The notes beneath the pieces were generated by a model. It had not been told where the DNA came from, did not search any database, and saw only the letters and a list, made by a program, of their open reading frames with translations. From Cymbidium sinense (taxonomy: Eukaryota > Streptophyta > Magnoliopsida > Asparagales > Orchidaceae): DNA of 64,000 nucleotides. Of this stretch, positions 24,330-36,288 are shown in pieces; positions within the stretch are counted from its first letter, which is position 1; every line of letters begins with the position of its first letter. The position numbers and the translations under genes are program-made. Location: contig CM038218.1 of the NCBI GenBank assembly GCA_021442155.1, positions 63,362,474 to 63,426,473 on the forward strand, in the 5' to 3' direction.

Positions 24330-25480
24330 ATCATTAAGAGAAGAGTTCACTGGATGGGATGTGCAGCAACAAAATTTGCTAAGACTTGTCCCTTCATTGC
24401 TTTTTGTGAAACGCATGTGATATCAAATTGCAAAAGCAATACTGCCCATCTTACCAAACGACTTGTCAACCCTGGTCTTATCATCAAGTACTTCAGCGGA
24501 TCGATTTTTGAGATGAGGTAATCTTGTGAGATAATATATAGTGACGAAGCTTTTGGACTGCAAAGATCAATGCTAAATAGTGCTTCTTTATCAGAGAGTA
24601 TCTCATTTTTGCTCCTATTAATCTTCGATTGATATAATAAAGAGCATTCTCTTTGCTTTCTTCATTGTGTTGTGTCAATAATGCTCCAAGGGACTCTTCT
24701 AATATATATGTATAGAATGAGGGCTTCCTGAATAGGTGTAGGATTGGTGGATTTAACAGGTAGCTTTTAATGCTATTGAAGGCTTCTTGGCACTCCTTGT
24801 CCCACTTGAATGGAGAATCCTTTTTCATCAACCTTGTAAATGATTGACAGTGTCCTAATAAGTTTGATATAAATCGATGGATGAATGCAACCTGTCCTTG
24901 TAAAGAACGGAGCTGACACAAACTCTTCGGTGGAGGCATCTCCATAATTTCCTTGATTTTAGCAGGATTGATTTCAATGCCTCTGTGATGTATAATGTAC
25001 CCCATGAATTTTAGAGGATACCCCAAATGCACATTTTAGAGGATTCATCTTGAGATCATATTTTTTGATTCTCTCATACAATTCTCAAGTCTTCAAAGTG
25101 GTTTTCCTTTAAGCTCTTCACTACCAAATCGTTGACATAACATTCCACATTTTGATGAATCAACTCATCAGAAATAAGTGTCATGGCTCTCTGGTATGTA
25201 GCTCCAATATTTTTCAAGCCAAAGGGCATGACCGTATAGCAATAGATGCCAATTAGTGCTCTGAACAATGTATATTTTTCATCTTTAGGTGTCATTTTGA
25301 TTTGGTTGTATCCTGATGATCCATCCATGAATGAGAACATGTCATAGTTGGAAGTGTTGTCCACCAATAGTTCGAGAAGTGAAAGTCATCTTTTGGGCAC
25401 GCCTTATTTAGGTCTCTAAGTCAATGTAAAGATGGATTTGGCCATTCTTCTTCTAACTGGACAATGTTGGCTATCCAATC
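24330..25480 (-). pseudogene. Gypsy reverse transcriptase and RNase H relic
   Basis: The RT fingers/palm segment (25,074-25,367) includes FSFMDGSSGYNQIKM, MPFGLKNIGATYQRAM and the polymerase motif as YVNDLVVKS, so the second Asp of the YVDD box is Asn, which would abolish catalysis. The thumb/connection and RNase H part (24,493-25,032) reads GIEINPAKIKEIMEMPPPKS, LRSLQGQVAFIHRFISNL, LMKKDSPFKWDKECQEAF and INRRLIGAKMRYSLIKKHYL. The RNase H end continues to about 24,350 (RPGLTSRLVRWAVLLLQFDI, MKGQVLANFVAAHP). A further upstream fragment near 25,430 (NGQIHLYID) is frameshifted relative to the rest. Confidence 0.9.
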
Positions 25481-25499
25481 TACATATACTTCTCCTCTG

Positions 25500-25790
25500 A
25501 TGAAGCCTTCTTCGATTAGTTTCTTAGTTTTTACACGTTTTCAATCTCTAATCTTATTTGTTTAGAGCTTGCTTAATGGGTTGCATCCGGGTTTAATAGC
25601 TAGTTTGTAAAATGCTACATGGGGATAAGCGACATTTCGAATATGTCAGCAAAGCAAATCCTGAATTCACAAAGTAGCATTTTAGCTTTTCAACTTTCTC
25701 ATCAGGCAGAAGGGCACTAACGAAAGTTGGATGGGAATCATCCTCAGCTACAAGGTTGACTTCCTTAACTTCATCCACAGTAGCTATTTG
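25500..25790 (-). pseudogene. Pre-RT region of pol
   Basis: The frame 25,593-25,778 contains EVNLVAEDDSHPTFVSALLP then DEKVEKL, matching the acidic segment and ISALLP phrase found just upstream of RT in Tat polyproteins. The following Trp/Ser-Met-Pro-Gly-Leu segment is degraded. Confidence 0.7.
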
Positions 25791-28189
25791 TCCACCATCT
25801 TTGAGTTCTTCAAGTGCTTTCTACTTCTTCATCATTTTAAGAAGATTTCATGAGAATCATCTTCTTCATCACTATGAGTCTCGATCTCTTCTATTATATT
25901 ATAATAGCTCTATCTTGATGAGATTTGTGGATGAACCCTGACCTTTAGTGATAAACTTATCACTTCTTCATGATGCCTGAGGACTTCTTTAGCTCCACAT
26001 TTTGTTAAAGACTTGAGTCCTATGTTTAGTAGTTCTCATATGAATTCCAAGCTTACACATCATTCTTCGTAATTTCTGTAGATAGTATATTGGTATTCTT
26101 GTTGGTACTATCTCATTAGAACTTTTATGTTGAGCAGACTATTCAAAATCTTGAGGTGACTCGATTTATAAAATAGAGTTCGCTCGCAATCTCAACCATG
26201 ACATAGAATGTTATTAATTCTTCAATATTATGAACTCTAGTGGATGATTTCTTTGAAGCATTGCTGGGATGGGTATAATTTTGAGTGAGTCATCGACTAC
26301 CAAGTGAGCTATCCTCCGTGATGCATCCATCTAAACTCTATTTCTATAAGTAGATTCAAAATCATAGTCTGAATTAGAATCATTTATTTAATACTATGCT
26401 TTTCTTGAAAGCATATAAGTTCCCTTAGGTTTGATAGACATATCTTCTTCTTCTTCGTCACTTCCCAAATGAGGAACTTCTGACTTAGAATCAGTGCTTT
26501 AGGGAGAGTCGGCATTGCCTTCTTCTCCCACTTTGTTTCGCTCTTTCACTTTGTGAAATTACTTTTAGTTCTTGAAGTGGATGCTATCGCTTCAAGAGGT
26601 TTTGTTAGCATAAGCTTTTTAGGATGAAATATTTTGCATCTTCATAGATCTTTGCTTCATTGATGGAGAATGGTTGTAGGTTACAATTTTGAATTCTTCT
26701 CCATTTTTAGATACTTCATACATTAATGCATAGTTGATGGGACCATGCCATACTCATGCACCACCACCGCAAGAGAGCTTAAATGATGTATCACATCGAT
26801 TACATGAAACTTGGCTTTGTATATAAATCTTGAATTTGAGCAGAGAATAAAAGAACCCGAGTTTTCCTTTTCATTGAACCCATGAACCATCAATTTATCT
26901 CTCCCAAGATGTTGGATATCAGTGATAATCCTCTCAATACCTTTAGACTCATAAGATTGATAGAAGAACCTCGGATCAATCAATTTGTGATCGAGATGCA
27001 TCACCGCGAATGTAAAAGAGGATGGTTGTGATATTCCATTCCTAACATAAGATCTTCTTCAAAATATAATTACTGGGAGATCTTGAGTTTGCAATGCTTC
27101 AATCATGCATTTTTTTAGCAAAGTAAGCTTCATAACTCTCCGGATCTTTGAGAGCTATATCAAAGTTTCTCGGAGATCTTTTGACATCAAGAGAGCCTCA
27201 TACACACTTAGTTGTGCAAGGATCTTTCTCAGGTGTGATAGAATATTATAATCTATCTTCTCGTTTGATTTAGGCTTTATCCTAGAATTTATGAAAATGA
27301 TATCTTCATTGACTTCAATTTGTTTCCCTTCTTTGATGAAGGTGGTAAGACTTTACCACTTCTCAACTGAACTTGAATCACCTCACTGCATTCTTCAAGA
27401 GGTAGTTTCTTCAAATTCCTTCTTATTCCGGAAGATTGGCCAAAAGGGTTAGACTCATTTTTCAATGTCATACATTTCATACATGATGATATCGATGAGT
27501 CTGGCTCTTCTCCATCGAGAAAATATAGATCTTCATCTAACTATTATCTTGTTGAGTCATTAAACAAAATTCAGATTAGCTCGTGCTTTCTTGCTTTCGA
27601 TAAGAATTTTGATGGGTTGGTTGAGTTTGTCTTACTACCCTTGTCATTTCTGAGTAACCATAAAGAATATCCGACATCACATAGATGATTCATGTCTTTA
27701 GCAAGATTCACCATTATCTTCTTCATTTGATTTAGTAATGCGAAGTTTAGGCATGAAGTCTGCAAGCCTAAATGGCTATCTTATTGGCTGGTGATACTCC
27801 TCTAGATTGTTAATGATCTTTTGAGTTGTTGTTCTATTCTTGATCTTCCTTTTCTTAGCCTTTCTTTGATTTATGAGGCATTTTAGTAGACCGCTTCATG
27901 TCGTGATGAACCTTATCGAATGCCACTGAGAAGCCCAAATACTTGGTTTAGGCATCTCTCTTAAGTCCAATATAGGTTTAAGTGGTGATTTCCACTTAAC
28001 ACTAGGGACGTCGTTTAACTGCATTAGCATCTTCAAGGTCTTTTTGGAGACTACTATTTGCCATTCTTCAGTATAAATTAATTTCTCCTTCTATTTATCT
28101 TCACTGGATGTTAAAGAGGACGTAATCATCCTTAGACTCTCTTTGGGTTGACTAGACACTGGATAGTGTAAATTTACCTCACCGATACT
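25791..28189 (-). other. Degenerate gag-pro spacer of the Gypsy polyprotein
   Basis: Apart from the protease-region relic, only short fragments remain (for example [20 protein letters not shown] at about 27,310-27,375 and MNHLCDVGYSLWLL at about 27,650-27,690). Many stops in all frames; no independent gene is indicated. Confidence 0.55.
26700..27010 (-). pseudogene. Gypsy aspartic protease-region relic
   Basis: The minus-strand frame 26,723-27,004 includes KAKFHVIDVIHHLSSLAVVV followed by HEYGMVPSTMH, equivalent to the F-x-V-ID...YN-LLGR-W-H...VPSTLHQ block at the C-terminal side of plant Gypsy proteases. The catalytic D-T/S-G triplet is not evident here. Placement between gag and RT supports the call. 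Confidence 0.7.
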
Positions 28190-29570
28190 TCCTTTCTAGC
28201 CAATCTTTGAAGACATAACAATCTTCAATAAGATGATTGACTATCCGATGATAGGGACAATAATTTGGATTGTTGACTTGATCAGCTTCTTCAAGCCTTT
28301 TAATTTCTGGTAATTGTAAACCATCTTTGACTGTTTGTCAAAATAATTTAGCCACACTATCCCTTCTAAAGGAATATTCTTTGTTCATCTTTTTTCTTGA
28401 GATGGCCATTTGCTCATCATCTCTTATCGCTTATTTTGGATGCTCCCCACCACTTGGAAAAGTTCGGGATTTGTCATTGCCTCCTAATATCGTTGTGGAT
28501 TAGAATAATGTGCTTTTACCCTTATCATCATTGTACATCTGCTTTCCTTTATCCACATTGTATATTACCCCGCTTTTGCCATTTGAGCTATAGAAGCATG
28601 AGTTTCATTTCTTCTTGAGTCCGAAGGTTTGTTTTTCTGCTCAGACTTTAGACTTAGGCAATTCAACTTTTCAATTTAGCCACCCTATCGAGCAAATCTG
28701 AATGTTGCAATCGACGCCATGCATAAAAAATGGTGCCATTTTATCATCCATATTGCCCATTAGCAATTGGATCACATGTTCTTCTTCCAAATTGCTGCAC
28801 TTCATACTTAGTTGTAGTAATGACTTATGAATTTTGTCACCGACTCTCTTTCCTTCTATTCAACATGGCAAGGTCATTGTGATTTTCTCTGATCTCTTTC
28901 ACAAATATAGTCTCTAACTCAACAAAGGTTTTAACTGAATCATTTGATAATTCTACATACCATTCGAAAGAGGCTGAGGTCAAGCTACTGACGAATTGAT
29001 GGAAAAATAGTGCATCATTCCCTCCTGTGTTATCACAAGTAGCCTTAAATTGAGCCAGATGTTGCTTTGGATTACCAAGCCCGCTAAATGTACTAAATTT
29101 TGGCACTGAGTAACCTTTCAGGTACGACACTTGATCATAGTTAGTTGGGTAAGGGCGACCTTTACTCACTAGCTTTTTAGCCTACTCTGAGGCTATGACT
29201 GCCTTTATCTTTTCATTGATTATCATTTCCAACTGAGTAGCTTTTATAGTTCCCAGTGTGCTAGCCAGATTTTGAATTATCGACTGGAGAGGAAGTGGGT
29301 TAACTTCGTTCCACACTTCATGCATGGCATGTACTGTAGGAGCTTGAGGTACCATAGTGGCTGGTAGTATAGAAGTTGCATTATTAGTTGCCTGTTGATT
29401 AGCAGACAAGACAGGTACTGCACTTGATGTGATATTCTTCTGCAACATCTCCATCATGATATTTATTTGTACCATCATATCATTTATTTTGGTACCAAGC
29501 TGTGCAATCTCCTTATTTTTGACCTCCATTTGACGCTGCATTTCTCTTTGCTCTCTAGCTAGCGCCATGG
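28190..29570 (-). pseudogene. Gypsy gag relic
   Basis: The N-terminal coiled-coil-like part (29,182-29,568) has EQREMQRQMEVKNKEIAQLG and a hydrophobic-linker region; a TAG at 29,182-29,184 separates it, in frame, from the gag core (28,837-29,169) with PYPTNYDQVSYLKGYSVPKF, GNPKQHLAQFKATCDNTGGN and LTSASFEWYVELSNDSVKTF, the retrotransposon gag fold. After frameshifts, NPNYCPYHRIVNHLIEDCYV at about 28,190-28,290 gives the C-x2-H...H-x4-C motif that Tat gag proteins carry in place of a classical CCHC knuckle. Gag would form the virus-like particle core. The copy is not translatable. Confidence 0.88.
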
Positions 29571-31250
29571 TGTCAATCAGTACAGGCTCTTCCTCTTCTT
29601 CTATTTCTTATTATTGTTCTGCTACTTGCTCATTTTAGGGAAAAGAACTTGATCCTTTCTTTGCATTTAGATATGGTTGTTGTTATGCATCTTGATTATA
29701 AAAGTGTAGATCATTTTCTAGTTCAACCATATAGACAGTTTCGACACCCATGATATCTTTCTCATTATGGTCTTTTTCTTCTTCAACTTCAGCAAAGATC
29801 TAAGATCCATCCTCTATTTGCTTCTGTGAAGACTCTTCTTCATAAGCATCAAATTCAAGTTGATTTTCAATTTATGTTGCCGATGAGTTCATCTATATCT
29901 CGACCATATAGACAACTTCTTCTTCCATATAATCTTCTTCATTATTTTCTTGCACACAAATTTGATCGATGTTTCCGGTGGATCTCGGTTCAATGTGACA
30001 ACCACTTCTTCTATTAAGGACCACAATCAACGCCAACCTTCTCTGTGGGTAAAATCGACGATGATGGGATCCTAGAGATTCTCCGTGGTGTCAACCATCA
30101 TATCTTTCATCAATGATATCTTCTTTTGGGTATCCACTGAGTTAATTTTGAATTTGAGTATATGTATCGATGTCACACCTCTTCTATTACTCAAAGTATC
30201 ATTACTTGGCCTCCATATTTGCTTACCCTTTCGCTAGGACCTTTCGACAATAGATTCTTGGACACGCGATCCAAGTGTCACACTCCGATGCTCACCATGT
30301 GAAGCATACTGGGCTCGCTAGCTAGTTACTATAAGAGATGACAACTTTCTTGGTAGAGCTTTAGTATTTTCCATCACCATAGGTCTCTGAAATCTTCTTT
30401 TCATTAGACCTCTATCCTTGGCTGCTTTGAGAACTTTATGTATCATGGTGAGTTGTTTATCATTTGTGGTGGTGGAGCTTGACGTGGTTGGTTCTTCCAG
30501 AAAGACTGCTTTACTTTGCTAGTAGAGCTATTCCTCTTTACCCACTTTAGATTGTCAAAGTTATTGTGGGTAGGAATACTCACTTCTGGTGATAATATCA
30601 CTTGTTCACTAGGTTATTCAAAGGGGATCTTGGCCTCTCGCATTCTTCTTCTCTGCCTTGGTTAATTTTCTCGATGAGGAAGCTTCATGATCATGCTTTC
30701 TTCAAAGTGGTAGCACCATAGGCATTAAAGACACATTTTCACTGACAGTTCTTTTCGTCACGAGAGCTTTAGATTGACCTAGCCTTTTGAAAACTGAAGT
30801 TCTCTCGAGAACTCCTGGCTATTATTTAGGTTGGCATGGCTAGTAGGAGCTTGAACTTGAGTCTGGCTTACCTAATGTACCATAAGTGGGTAAGAGTTAC
30901 TTATGACAACTAGAAATTCAAGCTACAAAATTGAATGGTAATATCATGTGTTTGATGATGTTGGCTAGGCGATGTTTCAGATGACCTAGCGAATGGTGAA
31001 ATGAGTGCTTTGTAGATCCATTTCGCAAAAGTGAAAGATGGAGATTAGTAATTAGCAATTATTATTTCACCCCATACTTTCAAGATGCAGGCCAAGACAA
31101 AATAATGGTGTAATAAAGATATACACCTGAATGATTCATTCTATATAGCCTCATATTGAATTTATTACACACTTAAATCACCATTTTGTTTTAAATTTTC
31201 AAAATTTTATTACTACTATAAACATATATGACTAGCCAAAGATGGAAAGA
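29571..31250 (-). other. Gypsy untranslated leader between primer site and gag
   Basis: About 1.7 kb without a protein-like frame on either strand, located between the 5' LTR/primer site and gag. A long leader is typical of large Tat elements. Nothing else recognised. Confidence 0.55.
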
Positions 31251-31274
31251 GAATCCGTCCCCGAGTCGCTAGAA
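31251..31274 (-). other. Candidate primer-binding site of the Gypsy element
   Basis: On the minus strand, directly after the LTR terminus GAGCCACA, the sequence reads TTCTAGCGACTCGGGGACGG. It resembles the TGGCGACTC...GGGGA type of site found at this position in many plant Gypsy elements. The tRNA species is not assigned from this degraded copy. Confidence 0.6.
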
Positions 31275-34149
31275 TGTGGCTCAAAAATGACCGATAATTT
31301 TAATTGAATATTGAAGAGAGTGATTTACGGTGTGTTAGTGTAATTTTCAGAAGGCAAATGGAATAGTAGATAAGACACTACCCAGAGATTTCACCCTCAT
31401 TTTGTGAGGACTTTAGATCTTTTATAAAGCAAAGTAAATACCCCTAAAGTAGAGAACTGAAAGGCTAGTGTTAGATGCTAATGCATAAGAGATGTAGAGT
31501 TTAGAATTTAGAGAAATTCATTTCATAAAGGATGTTGAGGGAATGATGACATGATCTAGATATATTCTATCATAAATAATTCACTTTATATTGTCATTTA
31601 ATGTAGTAAAAGAATATATTAGAATTCATAAAGGATTACTTTATAGTTTTGAGATTTACAACCATGACTTTGCATTTTTTGTTTTGACAAAATGTAATGA
31701 AAGAGAATTAGTCGTCCAGCTAGAAATTCCTCATCGAAGGCAATTTAATGTATGAAATTACTATAGATAAGTTAGACTCCCTAACTCCTCAGATTACATA
31801 TTAGAGCATAATAACCCCGTAAGATCACTTTGAGATTTGAATGAGATTATAATTAAACAATAGAAAGTTTGTGATTGAGAAATTTTAATTTTACTTTAAC
31901 CAAATGTTTGATATTTAAAAGCCGCATTTAGAATCGAGACCCACCCTTATCAAAGGAGGTAGTTGACCCAACCTTACCGAAGGATCCTTATTAGCAACAA
32001 ATGGGTTACATCATCCAAGAAATCATTATAGACTTGGGGTGGTGTTTATCAAGAGACTTTAAGTTTACTGATAGAGATTTTTTCCTATCAAGTATACCCT
32101 ATGATTCATAACTCAAAGAGCCATTGGGGAACATAGGGCTACGCCGTGATTATAATATAATGGAGTCGATACCAAACCATGATCGAGGACTTTGGTCGAA
32201 TCGCTTCATATGTAGAGCCTCGCGCCGCGAGGACACATGCCACATCCTTACTGGCAAGAGATTGATTGAGAGTGAACATAGCAAAATACTTGATTTGACA
32301 TTGGCTCCTTTGTGAGATAGAATTTTCTTAATTTGTCACCATCGATAAACGGTTGCGAAAGGTGGATAGATTGAGTTTTGATTTAAGCTTTTAATGATAA
32401 ATTCATTTAAGCAGATTGCTACTTAATTTGATTTGAAAATTGATTTATTTGAATATATTTAAGAGCTTTAGATCCTCCAACTATGTTTAGAATTAACAAG
32501 GATTAGATCTATCATTCATACAATCACACATATTTCACTGATTTGAAACTCTTATTATATGTTTTTTAAGTTTTGTTAACCCGGACCCAGTCTAAGACTA
32601 AACCGGGAAGCAACCACAAAGATCCTCAGACACTTGAATTTAAGCACAAGATAGTGTCGTGCCCAGGATTTAAGAATTTAGCGCTTTTATTTTTGAGTTA
32701 GAGTGATTTTGTAGTTTCATTTGATTCCAATTTAGCATGCTTTTTTAGACATTAAAATTCACTTGAAATCTCTATGTCAGCACATGCAGGTTTTCTTAGA
32801 TAATTTCACCTAATTAGTGATTTCATTGATTTTGAAAATCATAATTAGAATGAAATTCCTTAATTTTTGATTAAAGGAAGCCCTATGATTTCTGTAGATT
32901 TTGGTTTAGTATCGCCTCCTGTCTGCTTGTACAAAGAGTTGCAGATCCGGTGGTGATGAAGGCGTTGTAAATTGATCTAATATCTTATTAGATTTTTAGA
33001 TTAATATTTAATATATTCCAATTTAGCAACCTTTTCAGACATTAAAATTTGCACTTGAAATATATGTCTTAACACATGCAGGTGTTTATAGCTTAGCTAG
33101 TTTCGCTTAATTAGTGATTTTGTTGATTTTGAAAATCATAATTTAGAATGAAGTTCTTAAATGGAAGAAAGCTCTTTCATTCATGATTTTGTTTACTTTG
33201 AGTTTTGTAATTCTCCCATTTGATTATCAATCTACATCACTTTTGATATGTCATTTCAGTTTATTGCTTTAGCCTTATGATTATTAATAGCATAATCACC
33301 TCCATATTCAGTATAAGAATTATTAAACCTAATTTGGATTCATCCTTAAATTTTGAGTTTATTGCAAGTTTGTTATGAGTATTAATCTCCAAAATTCTAA
33401 TTAAAGCTTGTTTAATTTTGTGGAATTTACAAGAAAAGAAAACTCACTTTATTATTTCAATTTAAGCCATAGAGAATCGCTATTTGAGTTTGTGAGTTTA
33501 ATATTAACCTCCCCCAAATTTTATTTGCATTTTATATGAGTGTTCCATTCTTTCCAAAATTTTCTTTAAAGGCTCCCTCCCCTTTTTTTGCTTGTTTGAT
33601 GTTTTTAGTTTAAAATTAGCTCCAGGTTTACTTACTTAGCATTCTTAAGTTAGTTCATTTCACTCTCTCCTTTTTTTTTAAGTCAAAAGATTTGACGCAA
33701 TTTTGGCAGCCTCCCGACGTCATCCCGTGGGTCATCTAGGTGTTTAGCTTAACTCCTCTGAAGGTGTGGTGTCTGACACCATAACCGATTTTCATCTCAT
33801 CACTCCTCTTGAGTACGACGAGGCCTTGGACTGAAAGAAGACAAATACAATATATATTCTCTCCTTTTTCTGAAATTAGACAAAATTTTGGCAATATTTT
33901 GTCTGGGGAGACATCTAACAAGTGTCTTTACACTCAGATGCCTCTTAAACATAGCGGCGATCATGATACCACCCATTTTTTATCTCTCATCGCTCCCTCT
34001 TGAGCACAAAAAGGTCTTTGAACTTGCAAAGAAACACAAGCATGTATATATATTTCCATTCACAGATCACACATGTTCTGACGCATTTTTGGTACGCTGT
34101 AATACTAGGCAAAGGAATGGGGTTAGGTATGCAATTTAGGAAGGTAAGG

Positions 34150-34600
34150 TAAGGAGTGCAACCCATAAATCGAAGAAAAAATTCACCTCTGACATGTTAT
34201 CTCCAGGCGGCAGCAAGGTTGGAAAGCTAAAGCGAGAAATGCGACGTCGGAAACCGAAAGAAGAATTCGCCATTTGATGTTCTTCCATTGCATGGCAAAA
34301 ATTGAAGGGTTAGAGGGTGCGCCGAAATCGAAGAAGAATTCTCCTCTTGACAATGTTCTTCCTGATTCGCGAGTTTAAAATGGGAAGAGCGATGCGGCTG
34401 AAAATCGAATCTTTGATGATGTTTTTTCCTGACGGCGAGGAAAAATTGGAAGGTTACGATGAAGGAAGAATTGAAAGAATTCACCTGACGATGTTCTTCC
34501 GACTGGTGAAAATGGAAGGGTGATGCCGTAAATCAAAAGAAGAATCATGACGATGTTCTTCCATTCAGTAAAATGGAAGTGGTGATGCGGAAAATGTTAT
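34150..34600 (-). repeat. 5' LTR copy of the ~65-95-bp minisatellite
   Basis: About seven units with gaaatcgaagaagaattctc and gatgttcttcc words (near 34,155, 34,240, 34,317, 34,388, 34,455, 34,512 and 34,570). Orthologous to 19,000-19,460. Confidence 0.85.
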
Positions 34601-35239
34601 GGATGGGGCATGACAGGGGCAGTGGAATGGGCTGATGGGTGGTGGATGGCTGCAGGAGGACCGGCCGGGCGACATGGAATGGTGGCAGCAATACCGTCAC
34701 GGGTCTGGATGGAGCAGCGCGAGCGTGGAGTGGATGGATGGAGGAGTGGCAGTCGGCATGCCGCGAACGCGGTGCGGCTGGAGAAAGGCGTGTATGGACA
34801 ATCAACGGACAGCCTGGCTGGTCTCAGCCAGAGGTGCCCGGTGGGTCGGATGGAAGCCCAACGGACGTGGGCGGCGGGTTTCAGGACGCTGAACGGGAGA
34901 GGAGGGATCTGCTGAGGCGGAACAGAAAAGCGCCACGGGCGGATGATGCGAACTGGCGGCGCGAAGTCAGGATTTTGTGATTCGCCGCGGAGGAGATTGA
35001 GAGGGGTGAAAATTTGTTTTTTGTTGAGAGAGGGAGTGCAGGAGAGAGGAGAAAAGTGGGAAGGAAAAATCAGGAGTAATGGGGAGGGAACCATTTTTTT
35101 ATTTTAATAAAACAAAAAAATGGGGAAACATGAGCAGATAATGGGGTTTTAAATTAATTTTAAATTGATTAAATAATTTTAATGTGGATTTCATGCCATT
35201 AATTGTACATAGTCAATGTATATATATATATATATCAAT

Positions 35240-36200
35240 ATAAGATAATTCTGATGTTAACATAATGCTAAATCGGACGGAGGTCGCTTGTTCAAGAGCC
35301 AAATTGAGTCACCAAAATGCGCGACGCTTTTGATCACTCAACATTCGATTTATTTGAATTGAGTAACAATCTTATTTGATAGATTTTGACATTTCTAATG
35401 ACATGATCAATTTCACGAACGAAGGTCGTTTGATCCTCGTTGGTGCCTCCTAACCTCGATATGCGCGCAATTGATGCCGCTTGAACGGTTGATGTTGTAC
35501 AATATTTAAATTTTGACTAGTTTCAACATTCAACACAATGGAAAGACCGTCATCATTGGAGGTCATTTGAGTTAATTTTTGACGAGTGTATTTTAGCCTC
35601 AATTTGCGCCGCCATTTTGACATTAGCATTGCACTCATCACCGAATGATAGTCTCTCATTTGATAGATTTTAATATTTTAAAGCCAATGGCATGATCAAT
35701 TTCATAAATGGGGTCATTTGGCTTACGTCAGTGCGTCTTAACCTTGATATGCGTGCAAACGCATTGACGACTCGAGCGCTTGATCAGTTGATCATTAAAT
35801 TATGAAATATTTATATCCTAACCAATTTTGATATTCTGAACATGATGGAGAAGTTCGTTCATCGATCGGAGGTTGTTTCAACCATTTTTAAAGATACATT
35901 TCAGCCTCGATTTGCGTGCTTCCATTGCTGATTATTCGACATTTGCACAGACTCATCCAAATTAATCGTGAATAGTCTCATTTGATAGATTTCAATATTT
36001 TGAAGCTAATGGCATGATCAATTTCGCGAGTCGTGATATCGCCGCACTTCGACTCGATATAGCGCTGACACATTGATAACTTGAGCGCTTAATTGATTGA
36101 TCATTAGATTTTACAATATTTATATTATGATCGATTTCAATATTCTGAATGCAACGACAAAGTCTGTTCGCTGATCGGAGGTTATTTCGACCATTTTTGG
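35240..36200 (-). repeat. 5' LTR copy of the ~300-bp tandem repeat
   Basis: Three copies of the catttgatagattttaatat and catgatcaatttc phrases, at about 35,360, 35,653 and 35,972, parallel 19,910-20,800. Confidence 0.85.
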
Positions 36201-36288
36201 TGATGTCCAATGCATTTGCTATCAATGTTGCTTTCAAGTCCGAATTACTTAGGGCTTGACTCACTTTGTGGAACACATGTGAGGTCAA

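Larger units (their letters stand above)
17078..36288 (-). mobile_element. Tat-lineage Ty3/Gypsy LTR retrotransposon nested in the MULE
   Basis: Two related long LTRs (17,078-20,917 and 31,275-36,288) enclose a minus-strand gag-pol relic with the order gag, protease, reverse transcriptase, RNase H, second RNase H, integrase (right to left). The second RNase H between RNase H and integrase, and phrases such as LRSLQGQVAFIHRFISNL and TEEVLPLEVELP, fit the Tat clade. The flanks GTTGA (17,073-17,077) and ATTGA (36,289-36,293) are a candidate 5-bp target duplication (4 of 5). The host sequence on both sides belongs to one transposase gene. The coding region is full of stops and frameshifts and the LTRs differ by several hundred-base indels, so the insertion is old and inactive. 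Confidence 0.9.
31275..36288 (-). repeat. Gypsy 5' LTR (5.01 kb)
   Basis: Begins TGTGGCTCAAAAATG on the plus strand. Compared with the 3' LTR it has an extra ~0.37 kb (about 31,565-31,940) and retains ~0.65 kb at 32,105-32,750 that is partly shared with the third LTR at 56,786. A GC-rich stretch (34,580-35,050) followed on the plus strand by a (TA)n run at 35,218-35,234 would place, on the minus strand, a TATA-like run upstream of a GC-rich leader; this as promoter and start region is inference. Confidence 0.85.

Noticed and set aside
34545..35094. Overlapping GC-rich frames on both strands, up to 165 codons, and their counterparts at 19,299-19,893
   Set aside because: They lie in the GC-rich leader-like part of the Gypsy LTRs, overlap on opposite strands, share no conserved frame between the two LTRs, and have Pro/Arg/Trp-rich composition from base bias.
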